Assembly (NCBI GenBank): GCA_008015505.1
Contig: SSFR01000007.1
Span: forward strand, 147,800 to 211,799
DNA from: Pedobacter sp.
GTDB lineage: Bacteria; Bacteroidota; Bacteroidia; Sphingobacteriales; Sphingobacteriaceae
Direction: 5' to 3'
DNA: 64,000 bases
Shown: in pieces, positions 1 to 7,646 of the stretch
Position numbering within the stretch: position 1 is the stretch's first letter
Layout: every line of letters starts with the position of its first letter
The notes under the pieces: model-generated
Told to the model about the DNA's origin: nothing
Seen by the model: the letters and a program-made list of their open reading frames with translations, nothing else
Databases searched by the model: none
Translations under genes and position numbers: made by a program

Positions 1-977
1 GCAGCTTTTTTATCGGCTTCTACTAAAAGACGAGCTTTTTTATCGGCTTGCTCATCACTATGCAAGTGTGATTTTGCATCGCTCGCTATCTTTTCAGCCG
101 CTGCTTGGGCTTGTTGGGCACTTATCGCTATTTTTTCAGCTTCATTTTTTGCTACTTGTGCTTTTGTTGCTGCCATATCAGCTGCACTTTTTGCTATTTG
201 TGCTTTTGTTGCGGCTTCTCTATCTGCTTTAACCTTTTCTGCGGCTATTTGTTCGGCCGATTTATGTGTGGCTAGTTTTGATTTAGCATCATTAATGGCT
301 TTTTGGGCTGCTTCTCTTGCTTTTCTTGCATTCTTTGCCGCCTTATCAGCTGCTTCTTTGATTGATTTTTTCTTTGCTTTATCTCTATCTGAAACAGCTT
401 TTGCTAATGCTTTTTCTGCCTCGGATCTTGCCTTTTGTGCATTTTGGATAGCTTTTTTATCTGCATTAATATTTCTCAGCGCTTTATCAGCGGCCACTTT
501 GTCCGCAGATAATTTGGCAATCAGTTGAGCGTGTTCTTGATCAGCTTTGGCCAAAGCATTCTTCGCCTCAATAGCTTTATTATTTGCATCAATTTGAGCT
601 GCTATTGCCTTATTGGCAGCGTCATTTTTAGCTTGTTGTTCTTCTTTAGCTTTTTTTACGGCTAATCGATCTTTTTCTATAAGCTTATGAGCCGCATTTG
701 CTTTTGTCTGATCTTCAGCAATCTTATTCTGTGCATTTTTTAGTGCATTCTCAGCTAGAGCTTTCTCAGCCGCAGCTTTTTTACTTGCTTCCCTTGCTTT
801 TATAAGTAAAGCCGATTTTGTATTTGCTTCAGTTCGATCGGTTTTAGCTAATGTTGCTGCTTCGTGCGCTTTTTGTTTGGCCTCACTAGCTTTTTTCTTG
901 GCAATATTTTCAGCTTCTATTCTTGCTTGTTTAGCTTTTTCAGCTATATTTTCACTTTTTTGTAATTTTTTTGGCAT
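1..977 (-). CDS. Ala/Lys/Glu-rich coiled-coil protein, 3' end beyond window
   Basis: The minus strand is open from an ATG at 977 to the left edge, about 325 codons without a stop, so the C-terminus is missing. The product starts MPKKLQKSENIAEKAKQ and is almost wholly Ala, Lys, Glu, Asp and Gln, in short phased units such as AEKAKA, KAAAEKA and AADKAA. It has no signal peptide, no membrane segment and no recognisable globular domain. Such composition predicts a long continuous alpha-helix or coiled coil, similar in style to TolA stalks or histone-H1-like tails, but composition alone does not give a function. It is transcribed in the same direction as the putative effector genes upstream, the next one starting at 2095, and may belong to that island. 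The opposite strand carries only spurious Phe/Ala/Leu-rich ORFs. Confidence 0.7.
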   Translation of the reverse strand, partial: MPKKLQKSENIAEKAKQARIEAENIAKKKASEAKQKAHEAATLAKTDRTEANTKSALLIKAREASKKAAAEKALAENALKNAQNKIAEDQTKANAAHKLIEKDRLAVKKAKEEQQAKNDAANKAIAAQIDANNKAIEAKNALAKADQEHAQLIAKLSADKVAADKALRNINADKKAIQNAQKARSEAEKALAKAVSDRDKAKKKSIKEAADKAAKNARKAREAAQKAINDAKSKLATHKSAEQIAAEKVKADREAATKAQIAKSAADMAATKAQVAKNEAEKIAISAQQAQAAAEKIASDAKSHLHSDEQADKKARLLVEADKKA

Positions 978-1090
978 GCTCTTAATGTTAAGTGTCCTGT
1001 GTTGGCCGCTTCATTCTAATCTCCTAAATATTAAACCTTATATAAGACCATTCCATGGATTTGATTAGGATTTCGCGTAATCGTAATTTG

Positions 1091-2095
1091 TCAAACCGGG
1101 ATTTGTGGCGCAGCTATTTGCTTGTACTTACCAATTAAAACCTGATATGCATCATAGAATATGGGTGAATTCCATCCAATATTCCACTCAAGTTGGATGG
1201 GAATATTTCGAAGATTCACGTTATGCTTGTTAAGATGTTCTAAGAAATGTATCATATTTTTTTTGGTGGGTCTGTAATGACCACTTTTACAAGAAATCCC
1301 TACAAGTTTTCCGTGTTTAACAGCAATTTCTCCAGCAGAAGAAACATAGTTACCGGCCAAAAAACTCGAATGATGAAACTTGATAGAATCTGAATCTGAA
1401 TAAATAGTATTCTTCTCATCAGTAACAAACATGGCCCATCCATTGCCACTTTTTATGGTGTTTCTAGCCCCTGTATGATAAGGTCTATTTGTTTGATCTA
1501 TTAAATAACCCTGTTTATCTATTCTAATTATTTTCTTTTTCCTTTCGTTGCTATTCAAATGAATAACCCGTTCATTTTTGATGCCATTAAGCATCTCTTT
1601 TCTTGTTAAGGTATCTGAAACCCATTCATTTGGATATCTTTTCTCCTTTGCTTCTTCTCTGGGAACAAATACATGAAACAGCCAGTGCATAAAGTCTGGG
1701 TCCATGGTGCAATCATGTTGAAAATTATAAATCCATTCTTTGTATGGTATAGTTAAATAATAAGACGCAATATGGTCTCCAGATGCAGTTGGAATTGTTT
1801 CTAGCCAATCATTCCTGTCATCTAGGTCCCCTTGTCCGTCGTTCAGCATGACCCCATTTTTAAAGTTGCGAAAACCTGCTCCTGCTGCTCCTTTTACTGG
1901 GTGTGGCACAGGTGCGGGTTTATGCACAGACTTTCCAGTTACTGGCTTATGTGGCACAGGAGCTGGCTTATGCACAGGTTTTCCAGCTACCGGTTTATGT
2001 GGCACAGGTGCAGGTTTATGCACAGGCTTTCCAGCTACTGGCTTATGTTGCATAGGTGCAGGTTTATGTATGGGTTTTTTATTCACTGGTTTCAT
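1091..2095 (-). CDS. Putative effector: KPxHKPAP repeat stalk plus HSSFLAG/SGHYRP domain
   Basis: The 334-aa product has a basic proline-rich N-terminus (residues 7-69) of four 16-residue units of the form KPVHKPAPVPHKPVAG, then a short Gly/Ala linker. A globular region follows from about residue 75. Near its end are HHSSFLAG (241-248), a SAGEI segment and SGHYRPT (271-277). From memory, the HSSFLAG...AAGE/R...SGHYRPT signature also occurs in plant IQM calmodulin-binding proteins and in bacterial toxin-like proteins; its biochemical activity is not something I can state. There is no signal peptide. The gene ends a minus-strand run with the 430-aa gene upstream (38 bp between them). A role as a delivered effector is inference from the repeat stalk, the domain company and the accessory-island setting. 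Confidence 0.7.
   Translation of the reverse strand: MKPVNKKPIHKPAPMQHKPVAGKPVHKPAPVPHKPVAGKPVHKPAPVPHKPVTGKSVHKPAPVPHPVKGAAGAGFRNFKNGVMLNDGQGDLDDRNDWLETIPTASGDHIASYYLTIPYKEWIYNFQHDCTMDPDFMHWLFHVFVPREEAKEKRYPNEWVSDTLTRKEMLNGIKNERVIHLNSNERKKKIIRIDKQGYLIDQTNRPYHTGARNTIKSGNGWAMFVTDEKNTIYSDSDSIKFHHSSFLAGNYVSSAGEIAVKHGKLVGISCKSGHYRPTKKNMIHFLEHLNKHNVNLRNIPIQLEWNIGWNSPIFYDAYQVLIGKYKQIAAPQIPV
1889..2077 (-). repeat. 48-bp coding tandem repeat, about four units
   Basis: Four consecutive 48-bp units encode the 16-residue Lys-Pro-His repeats of the 334-aa protein. The middle two units are the most alike and the outer ones have diverged, ending in a shortened last unit. The purity of the repeat also creates long spurious ORFs on the opposite strand. 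Copy number is likely to vary between strains through slippage. Confidence 0.85.
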
Positions 2096-2132
2096 AATGA
2101 GAAATTGCTCTAATCAGACTAATTTCTGGGAA

Positions 2133-3425
2133 TTAAGAAGGTGAACTATTAAACCGCCAATGGATACCCCCCAAAACAACAATGTCATAATATTCATCAC
2201 GCCAATCTTCAAATTGCTTTGATTTAAGAAATTTTTGTGGTAGTAATGGAAGTTTATCGTCAGATGCCATTCCCTTCACAAGTCCTTTAGCATCATCGGG
2301 TGCCGGAGAACTACTAAAGTCATAGCCAAGTAGAGAGCCCGTGTTGTATTCAAGCCCGATTAGTCTGAGAGGAGCCAATACTTCATGAAGACTGTGCATT
2401 CCACCACCAACGAGGTAGCCAATAATGGCAAATAAATATTCCTTAAATAGTTCACTTTGTGGGTTAAAGTTTCCAAAAGTGAACGCAGCTGAGAGTGCTC
2501 CACAGACGGTTCCAGATGGACCAGCACCATACAGCTCGTTGCGTAAGTCGAGCTGATTATAATAAACATTTCCGGATGCCTCTGGCCGAATTTTGATACC
2601 AGTTGGAGCTGGATTTATATCAACGCGTTCAAACCAATCAGTTGCACGAGTTCGAGATTGTACACTTGGGAAACCAGGTACAGGATGTTTAAGATTACCT
2701 GCTAATGTTGTTGCAGGTGGGTACCCATTTGGAGTAGAGAATTTTTTTTCTTTTCGACCATACCAGCCGACCCCATTACTGCCGCCATCTCGATTAAATA
2801 ATTGCCCCTCGCCACTAAGATACATCTTGTTCTTCCACGACATATAAGTAAGGTATGTGGGGTCGTTTTTTTGTGATGAATAATCTTTATAGCGAACAAT
2901 AATCTTAAATCCAATAGCATCATGAATAGCCACTAAGGTTTCTACTCGAGCTTTATTGGATGATCGCAGACATTCTTGAAGCTCATCCCATATAACTAAT
3001 GGATCTTGAATATCATCATCATATAGGCGACCAAAGGAGTTGTAGTTTTTTATTCCAGAAAAAAAACTTTTATATGAGTTGATAAAATTATACTGTTTTA
3101 GTATAGATTGTTTTTGTAGAAATGAAAGTATCCCCGAAGACACAGACGTTAAAGCATCTTGAGAAAAAGAGCGATCTAGAGCAATCACGCCAAGTTTTGT
3201 ATGGCATAAGTTGCGTCGATGTTTACTTACCTCAGTGTCATAGGGTCTTAACCCCGTCTTATTGGGTGGGGTTCCTCTGCTTTCTTCTATAGTAGCATAT
3301 ACTACACGACCATCAGTGTTAATTGCCCAAGGAACATATCTTTTCTGTCTAAGATTAGCGATGGAATCTTGGATTTCTTCATATCCCATGGGCAAATTAT
3401 AGCTGCGTATTAATATTCTCGTCAT
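2133..3425 (-). CDS. Unrecognised 430-aa protein of the effector-like island
   Basis: I do not recognise this family with confidence. The product starts MTRILIRSYNLPMGYEEIQD and lacks a signal peptide and membrane helices. The middle (about 205-260) is Gly/Pro-rich. The most structured-looking part is residues 300-360, which has the feel of a conserved helical domain: a GPSGTVCGAL stretch, then KEYLFAIIGYLVGGGMHSLH and EVLAPLRLIGLEYNTG. The C-terminus is rich in Asp and aromatic residues. The gene lies between the 334-aa gene and the first large repeat protein (47 bp downstream of the latter's stop), so the three may be cotranscribed. Its first codons were also caught in the neighbouring segmental duplication: a six-codon remnant (MTEILK then stop) lies near 7593. 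Confidence 0.65.
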   Translation of the reverse strand: MTRILIRSYNLPMGYEEIQDSIANLRQKRYVPWAINTDGRVVYATIEESRGTPPNKTGLRPYDTEVSKHRRNLCHTKLGVIALDRSFSQDALTSVSSGILSFLQKQSILKQYNFINSYKSFFSGIKNYNSFGRLYDDDIQDPLVIWDELQECLRSSNKARVETLVAIHDAIGFKIIVRYKDYSSQKNDPTYLTYMSWKNKMYLSGEGQLFNRDGGSNGVGWYGRKEKKFSTPNGYPPATTLAGNLKHPVPGFPSVQSRTRATDWFERVDINPAPTGIKIRPEASGNVYYNQLDLRNELYGAGPSGTVCGALSAAFTFGNFNPQSELFKEYLFAIIGYLVGGGMHSLHEVLAPLRLIGLEYNTGSLLGYDFSSSPAPDDAKGLVKGMASDDKLPLLPQKFLKSKQFEDWRDEYYDIVVLGGIHWRFNSSPS

Positions 3426-3472
3426 CTCATTTCCTCCTTGTCAGTTAATACATAAAACACTATTGGGAAAAT

Positions 3473-5749
3473 TTAAATATGGACGGTAAAGATGGGTAAG
3501 CTGCCTTCCTTCTTGTTAGCATTCCTTTTGGCCTCTTTTTCTGCCCATTTTAGATCACGCTCACGATCTTTTTGCGGATCTGTTTTACTTACGACTAGGT
3601 AGATGCCTTTAACTTTGACCTCACCTGTTCGCGGCACTCCCTTATATAAGACTCTATTGGGGGTTCCTGGACCCATGATGACTAACTCATTATGGTTCTT
3701 AGTATTATACATTTTCTGTTCTCTCACTAGTTCCTCTGGGCTGAGTAATGATTCAAATGCATTGAGATCCTTACCCCTGTTCCTTGCATTTGCCTCGACA
3801 TAGCAAAGAACGTGACATCCTCCACTTTTGTGCTTTCTTTTACACTGTGAAATATGATGTTCACTAGCTCTGCTAAAAATATTCCCTGAATTGGTCGATA
3901 GTATATTTTGTGCTGGTACATCTAAGATGTATCCTACACGCATTCGCCCAGTAGCGCCATTAGCGCCATATGTCCAGTCAGGGGTTTCGTTCGTCACTAA
4001 TGATGCACTTATCTTTTTCCAATTACTTGGAAATTTACGTGCAGTAAGTAATGGTTTTCCACCAGTTGTTGCCCTAAAATCCATATGAACGATATGTTGC
4101 CAAGTATGTGGTTTTTTTTGATCTATTTTGGTCTTTCTTACCAAGTCCCATTTTGCAAGCTTACCTTTTATAAGACGATTTGTATCTTCTTTTAAGTAGT
4201 TAAAGTGTGGTCTTAAGCCTTTATCTACGGCTTTCTTATCTGGAGAACGATAGGTCCCCACTCCCGTTTGGCGATTGACTTCAAAAATGGGTAGATTATG
4301 TTTTACGGCCATCTGTTCTGCCCAGCTGCGGTCACGGCCTGCCTCTAAATAATAATATTTGAGATCATCGTCGTCAACGATTAGGTATATCGCTTTTGCT
4401 TTGATATCTCCTATAGGAGCTGCACCCTCGTATACGTGGGTTCGATTTGTCCCCTCACGACACATAATCAACATTTCATTTTGGTGAAACTGCTGATGTT
4501 TACGATTAGGGCAGTTACGAGTTTCTCTTAGGAAGGTATCCGGATCTAGTAAGCTATCTAGAGCATATATGGCTTTGGGGTGATGTTTACCTAATTGTTC
4601 TGGGGTGTTGTGTTTAATGTAACAAGCTATTTCACAAGCACCTCCTGGATGTAACCTACATCTTTTTATATGTTTTTCACTATTTATACTTGCAACATCT
4701 TCGGGACTTGTCGATAGTATATTTTGCGGTGGTATATCTAATATATATCCCACGCGTAAGCCACCACCATGATTACTACCGTCCGGATATCTGCGGTATA
4801 AATAGGTCCAATTGGGCATTTGGTCTGAAACAAGTGAAGCACTTATCTTCTTCCAGTCGTTGGGAAACCTACCATTAACTAATAGATCGGGTGGATTATT
4901 GGTTAGAAGTACTCTGTAATCCATATGGACAACATGTTTCCATGTGTTGATTTTTGTCCCCATTGGCATATCCTGATTGCGTACTTTAGCCCATTCATTT
5001 AATGTCTTTTTTAGCTTTTTTTCCTTAAAATCTTTTTTTGAAAAACAAGGTTTAGATAGATCAGAAGATAAACCGACTACAGGAGCTACTGGGGATATAT
5101 TTACACCATTAACTCCACCAAAAGCGGCATTAAAAGCCCTATTCCAGTTAAAACCTGCTGGTCCTAAACCCGGTGAAAGTGGTGGTGCCCCCGTATGAAT
5201 AGTTACTTTCATACCCCTTTTACGGCAGCTATCGGAAACTAGCTCGGCAATGCTTTTTGGTTGATGGATGTATTGAATGGAGCTGACTATATTGTGTGCT
5301 CCAGCTCGGTTAACATAGTTAAATGCTTCTTGAAGGACAGTCAATGGACAATTATAAACAATCTTTAATATGGAAGGGGTTAAGTTATTACTTATTACGA
5401 TGGTACCAATTATATTATACCAGTATAATTCAGCATCAGAAAGCCCTTTAAAGGCTGATGCCAAAATTTCAGCAAATTGATTATCCGTCATTCTTGAGTT
5501 ATTAATTGCCGAATCTACTTCAATCTGCCACTGCCTATCATTAAAACGAGTTCTTCCAATGCCGGTAGTTGCTTTTGGAGCAACTAATTCATGACAGGGT
5601 CTTTGTTGTCTATTGCATATCTCCTTAATAGCTATATTCAGATCATTTAATCGCGTGGTTGGAGTTGCGGTATTCCAACTAGGCCAGTGTTTATGCATTT
5701 TGCTTACAAAGTCATCTATTATGCTTTTTTCTGGTAATACTTGTATCAT
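3473..5749 (-). CDS. Large effector-like protein with duplicated domain, copy 1 (ART-like by inference)
   Basis: The 758-aa product has an N-terminal region (1-175, starting around IIDDFVSKMHKHWPSWN), a Gly/Pro-rich linker (185-230) and two related domains, about 268-500 and 549-758. Each repeat carries the same ordered motifs: TWKHVVHMDYR (269-279) and TWQHIVHMDFR (549-559); KKISASLV (300-307 and 578-585); RVGYILDxPxQNILST; and NEMLIM or NELVIMGPG (424-429 and 687-695), followed by a KAKAIYL or KVKGIYL strand. An Arg, then Ser-x-Ser, then Glu order is reminiscent of ADP-ribosyltransferase toxins, but this is inference by eye and not a confirmed family. There is no signal peptide. A paralogue at 7647-9812 comes from a segmental duplication. 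The gene probably acts in a secretion-dependent effector role. Confidence 0.7.
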   Translation of the reverse strand: MIQVLPEKSIIDDFVSKMHKHWPSWNTATPTTRLNDLNIAIKEICNRQQRPCHELVAPKATTGIGRTRFNDRQWQIEVDSAINNSRMTDNQFAEILASAFKGLSDAELYWYNIIGTIVISNNLTPSILKIVYNCPLTVLQEAFNYVNRAGAHNIVSSIQYIHQPKSIAELVSDSCRKRGMKVTIHTGAPPLSPGLGPAGFNWNRAFNAAFGGVNGVNISPVAPVVGLSSDLSKPCFSKKDFKEKKLKKTLNEWAKVRNQDMPMGTKINTWKHVVHMDYRVLLTNNPPDLLVNGRFPNDWKKISASLVSDQMPNWTYLYRRYPDGSNHGGGLRVGYILDIPPQNILSTSPEDVASINSEKHIKRCRLHPGGACEIACYIKHNTPEQLGKHHPKAIYALDSLLDPDTFLRETRNCPNRKHQQFHQNEMLIMCREGTNRTHVYEGAAPIGDIKAKAIYLIVDDDDLKYYYLEAGRDRSWAEQMAVKHNLPIFEVNRQTGVGTYRSPDKKAVDKGLRPHFNYLKEDTNRLIKGKLAKWDLVRKTKIDQKKPHTWQHIVHMDFRATTGGKPLLTARKFPSNWKKISASLVTNETPDWTYGANGATGRMRVGYILDVPAQNILSTNSGNIFSRASEHHISQCKRKHKSGGCHVLCYVEANARNRGKDLNAFESLLSPEELVREQKMYNTKNHNELVIMGPGTPNRVLYKGVPRTGEVKVKGIYLVVSKTDPQKDRERDLKWAEKEAKRNANKKEGSLPIFTVHI

Positions 5750-5937
5750 AATATTTTGTTTAAAAAATGAATATTTTTTTTAGTTATTTGAATATTGACT
5801 GGTGTGATTGTAAGTGTTTCTATTTTTCCTAGATTATTTAAGTACTATATGTCTCAGCTAAAGACACCAGTTTTTAGTAATTAATGATTAAAACAATCTA
5901 ATATTGAATTTTGTGTAGCTGATTGCAGTTCAGTTAT

Positions 5938-6123
5938 TTAGTTTAAAAAGACTGACCTGCATTCCTTTATTAGGAATGGATAATCTCGAGCTTGGTGTTG
6001 GTGCTTGAGGAATGTGGATGCAGTTACTATAGCTACTTGCCTATTGTAGTATTCCTTAACTAGTGTATTGACCAAATGATTTAGTCTTAGATTAAAGGTG
6101 ATTGTATTTATTTCTAGTAACAT
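5938..6123 (-). CDS. Small conserved ORF upstream of effector copy 1
   Basis: This ORF encodes 61 residues starting MLLEINTITFNLRLNHLVNT. Its equivalent in the second unit (9999-10187) keeps the frame across numerous substitutions, and the one internal length difference in the first 50 codons is exactly 3 bp. Shared residues include HLVNT, VKEY, STFLKHQ and DYPFLI. The C-terminal ten or so residues differ because of a frame-changing indel. It is on the same strand as the large gene and ends about 190 bp before it. Retention of frame suggests a real small gene, possibly a partner of the large protein, but there is no clear Shine-Dalgarno and no family I recognise. Confidence 0.35.
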   Translation of the reverse strand: MLLEINTITFNLRLNHLVNTLVKEYYNRQVAIVTASTFLKHQHQARDYPFLIKECRSVFLN

Positions 6124-6510
6124 GTTATTTTAATTGAGTTAGTGTGCATTAATTTTAGATGTTAATTAGATTATATGAAAATAATAAAATAAATTTGAAA
6201 TTAAAAATAATTCAAAAATTATATTTCTGTTCTTAATTAGAATAAATACAATGTATTCAGTAGATAGATATGAAATTAATCTTGTTGAAGTAAATGGGTG
6301 GATTAGTATCTAGTAATGAGTAGCATTGCGTGCTTTTTGTTAGGATATGCTTATGATAGATGTAGATTGATGGCAACCTTTATTCCAATGAATCGGGGGA
6401 GTGAGGGATTCTTGTGAATATTAATAAAGATTAAATAACAGGGGAGAAGAGGTCTTCTAGTTGATGATATGCCTTATGTTATACTGCATAAATAGTTATG
6501 ATTTATAAGA
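6124..6510. other. AT-rich leader, duplicated; no gene seen
   Basis: This gene-free stretch lies between the small ORF and the IS. Its right part (about 6262-6510) is nearly the same as 10333-10579 in the other unit, including the last codons and 3' flank of smpB. That similarity is higher than in the coding parts of the unit. I see no RNA gene or convincing promoter. Confidence 0.6.
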
Positions 6511-7458
6511 GAGCTTGTCTAAAGTTTTTAAATGGTTCTTACGGTTCTATTAATTCGATTGATAAACATGGTTGCAAATGCTAACCAGTGTAGATTCATC
6601 CAGCTGGATATGGTTTTTTCATATCGCAGAATGAGTGATTTGAAACTATCTATCCAGGCATTTGAACGCTCAATAGCTGTTCTCTTGCTGTATAGCTGCT
6701 CATCAAAATAATGATCAGACTGATTGCACTGCTTGGTATTCTTGTGTTCGTTTTAATGTTGGGCTCGATTTCTTGTCGAATACAAATATTTCTGAATTGA
6801 TCGGAATCAAATCCAGCATCAGCATTTAGAAAAATGCCCCTGGTATCTATTCCAGCGGACTCTAGCTGATCGATTATTTCTCGAAATGACTTCTCAATCT
6901 CAAAAATCTCATGATGTGATCCATCTTGTGGTGTGGACATGGCTACCATTTGGCCTGAATCATCCGCAAAAAAGACTATTACTCCTTTTTGAAGCCTTTC
7001 TATCTTGATATCTAACTGCTTCTCCACCGCCTTTAGCGCGCGTATGGCTGCCGTCAACTTGCATGCTAGATAGATTCAAAAATGCTTTCTGCTGGCTCAG
7101 CAAAGAAATCCAAACCTGCTTCCAGGAGCCATCTTTGCACCATTTTTTGAAATGATGATAGATCGCTTTCCAGCCCATTTCAACACTTTCCGTGAAATGT
7201 TTGATAGGTAGTTCTCGCCACTGGCATCCGGTCTTCAAACGATGATGGATCAGCATAACAATTTCATTTATTTCGATCTGAGGTTTTGGGCCTCGTTTTG
7301 TTTTACTTAGATAGGGCGTTATATACTCCTCTATCATATTTTTGTCTAGGGTTACCAGACTAAATGAGTGTTTATGATTTTTCACACAAACAAAACTCTG
7401 TCATTTAGAGGGAATCTCTTTTATTTCACCACTTCAGATTAAAACTTTAGACAAGCTC
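6511..7458 (-). mobile_element. IS5-family insertion sequence (948 bp, 3-bp target duplication AGA)
   Basis: The ends are inverted repeats: GAGCTTGTCTAAAGTTTT at 6511-6528, and its complement ending at 7458. The trinucleotide AGA flanks both sides (6508-6510 and 7459-7461). The matching place in the second duplication unit (10577-10579) has a single uninterrupted AGA, which gives an empty-site comparison. The insertion hit the last codons of the spare smpB copy. One transposase region on the minus strand fills the element, with DDE residues typical of the IS5 family (IS427/ISL2-like size and layout). The element postdates the segmental duplication. Confidence 0.9.
6528..7385 (-). pseudogene. 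IS5-family DDE transposase, frame broken twice
   Basis: The first part (7385 down to 6960, starting MKNHKHSFSLVTL) holds the N-terminal IS5/DUF4096-type domain with CQWRELP and the first catalytic Asp in QVDGSHTRAKGG. The second part (frame shifted +1, overlap 6960-7057) continues as FFADDSGQMVAM and holds the second Asp in LNADAGFDSDQF. Near 6745-6752 the frame is lost again. The C-terminal part with the catalytic Glu (YSKRTAIERSNAWIDSF) is read in the original frame to a stop at 6528-6530. The first shift, at a run of Ts (6966-6973 region), could be programmed, since overlapping frames are normal in this family. The second shift cuts off the Glu motif and looks like a one-base loss, so this copy should be inactive unless supplied in trans. 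Confidence 0.85.
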
Positions 7459-7579
7459 AGATTTTGATATCCGATCCAGTTCAATTTTGGTATCTCGACT
7501 TTTAATGGTTTTACGTTTATCAAAAGTTTTCTTGTCCTGAGCTAAACCTATTTGGTCTTTTGCAAGACCACGGTCATTT
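7459..7579 (-). pseudogene. smpB 3'-end fragment left by the duplication
   Basis: This segment matches about 120 bp of the 3' end of the intact smpB (10577-10697), with scattered substitutions that no longer preserve the frame. The final codons and flank of the fragment lie on the other side of the IS (6494-6510). On the other end it joins the start of a truncated copy of the 430-aa gene (MTEILK then stop, near 7593). It cannot encode a functional SmpB; the complete gene is at 10565-11023. Confidence 0.85.
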
Positions 7580-7646
7580 TAGTATTTCGGTCATTTTATT
7601 GCTCCCTTTTCAGTTAGTACAATACATGAACCATCATTGGGAAAAC

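Noticed and set aside
268..1068. Plus-strand ORFs rich in Phe, Ala and Leu
   Set aside because: They are antisense shadows of the Ala/Lys/Glu coiled-coil gene, whose codon pattern leaves few stops on the other strand.
1889..2077. Regular repeats that might be a CRISPR array
   Set aside because: The 48-bp units are contiguous, with no unique spacers, and are read as protein. No cas genes are in the window.
1832..2144. Two plus-strand ORFs of 93 and 98 codons opposite the repeat stalk of the 334-aa gene
   Set aside because: They arise from the 48-bp repeat being open in several frames. Their Cys/Gly/Leu repeats have no signal or family, and the minus-strand gene explains the region.
6960..7057. 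Programmed frameshifting as a full explanation of the transposase frame
   Set aside because: It could explain the first shift, but a second shift near 6745-6752 separates the catalytic Glu motif, which normal two-frame IS5 elements do not need.
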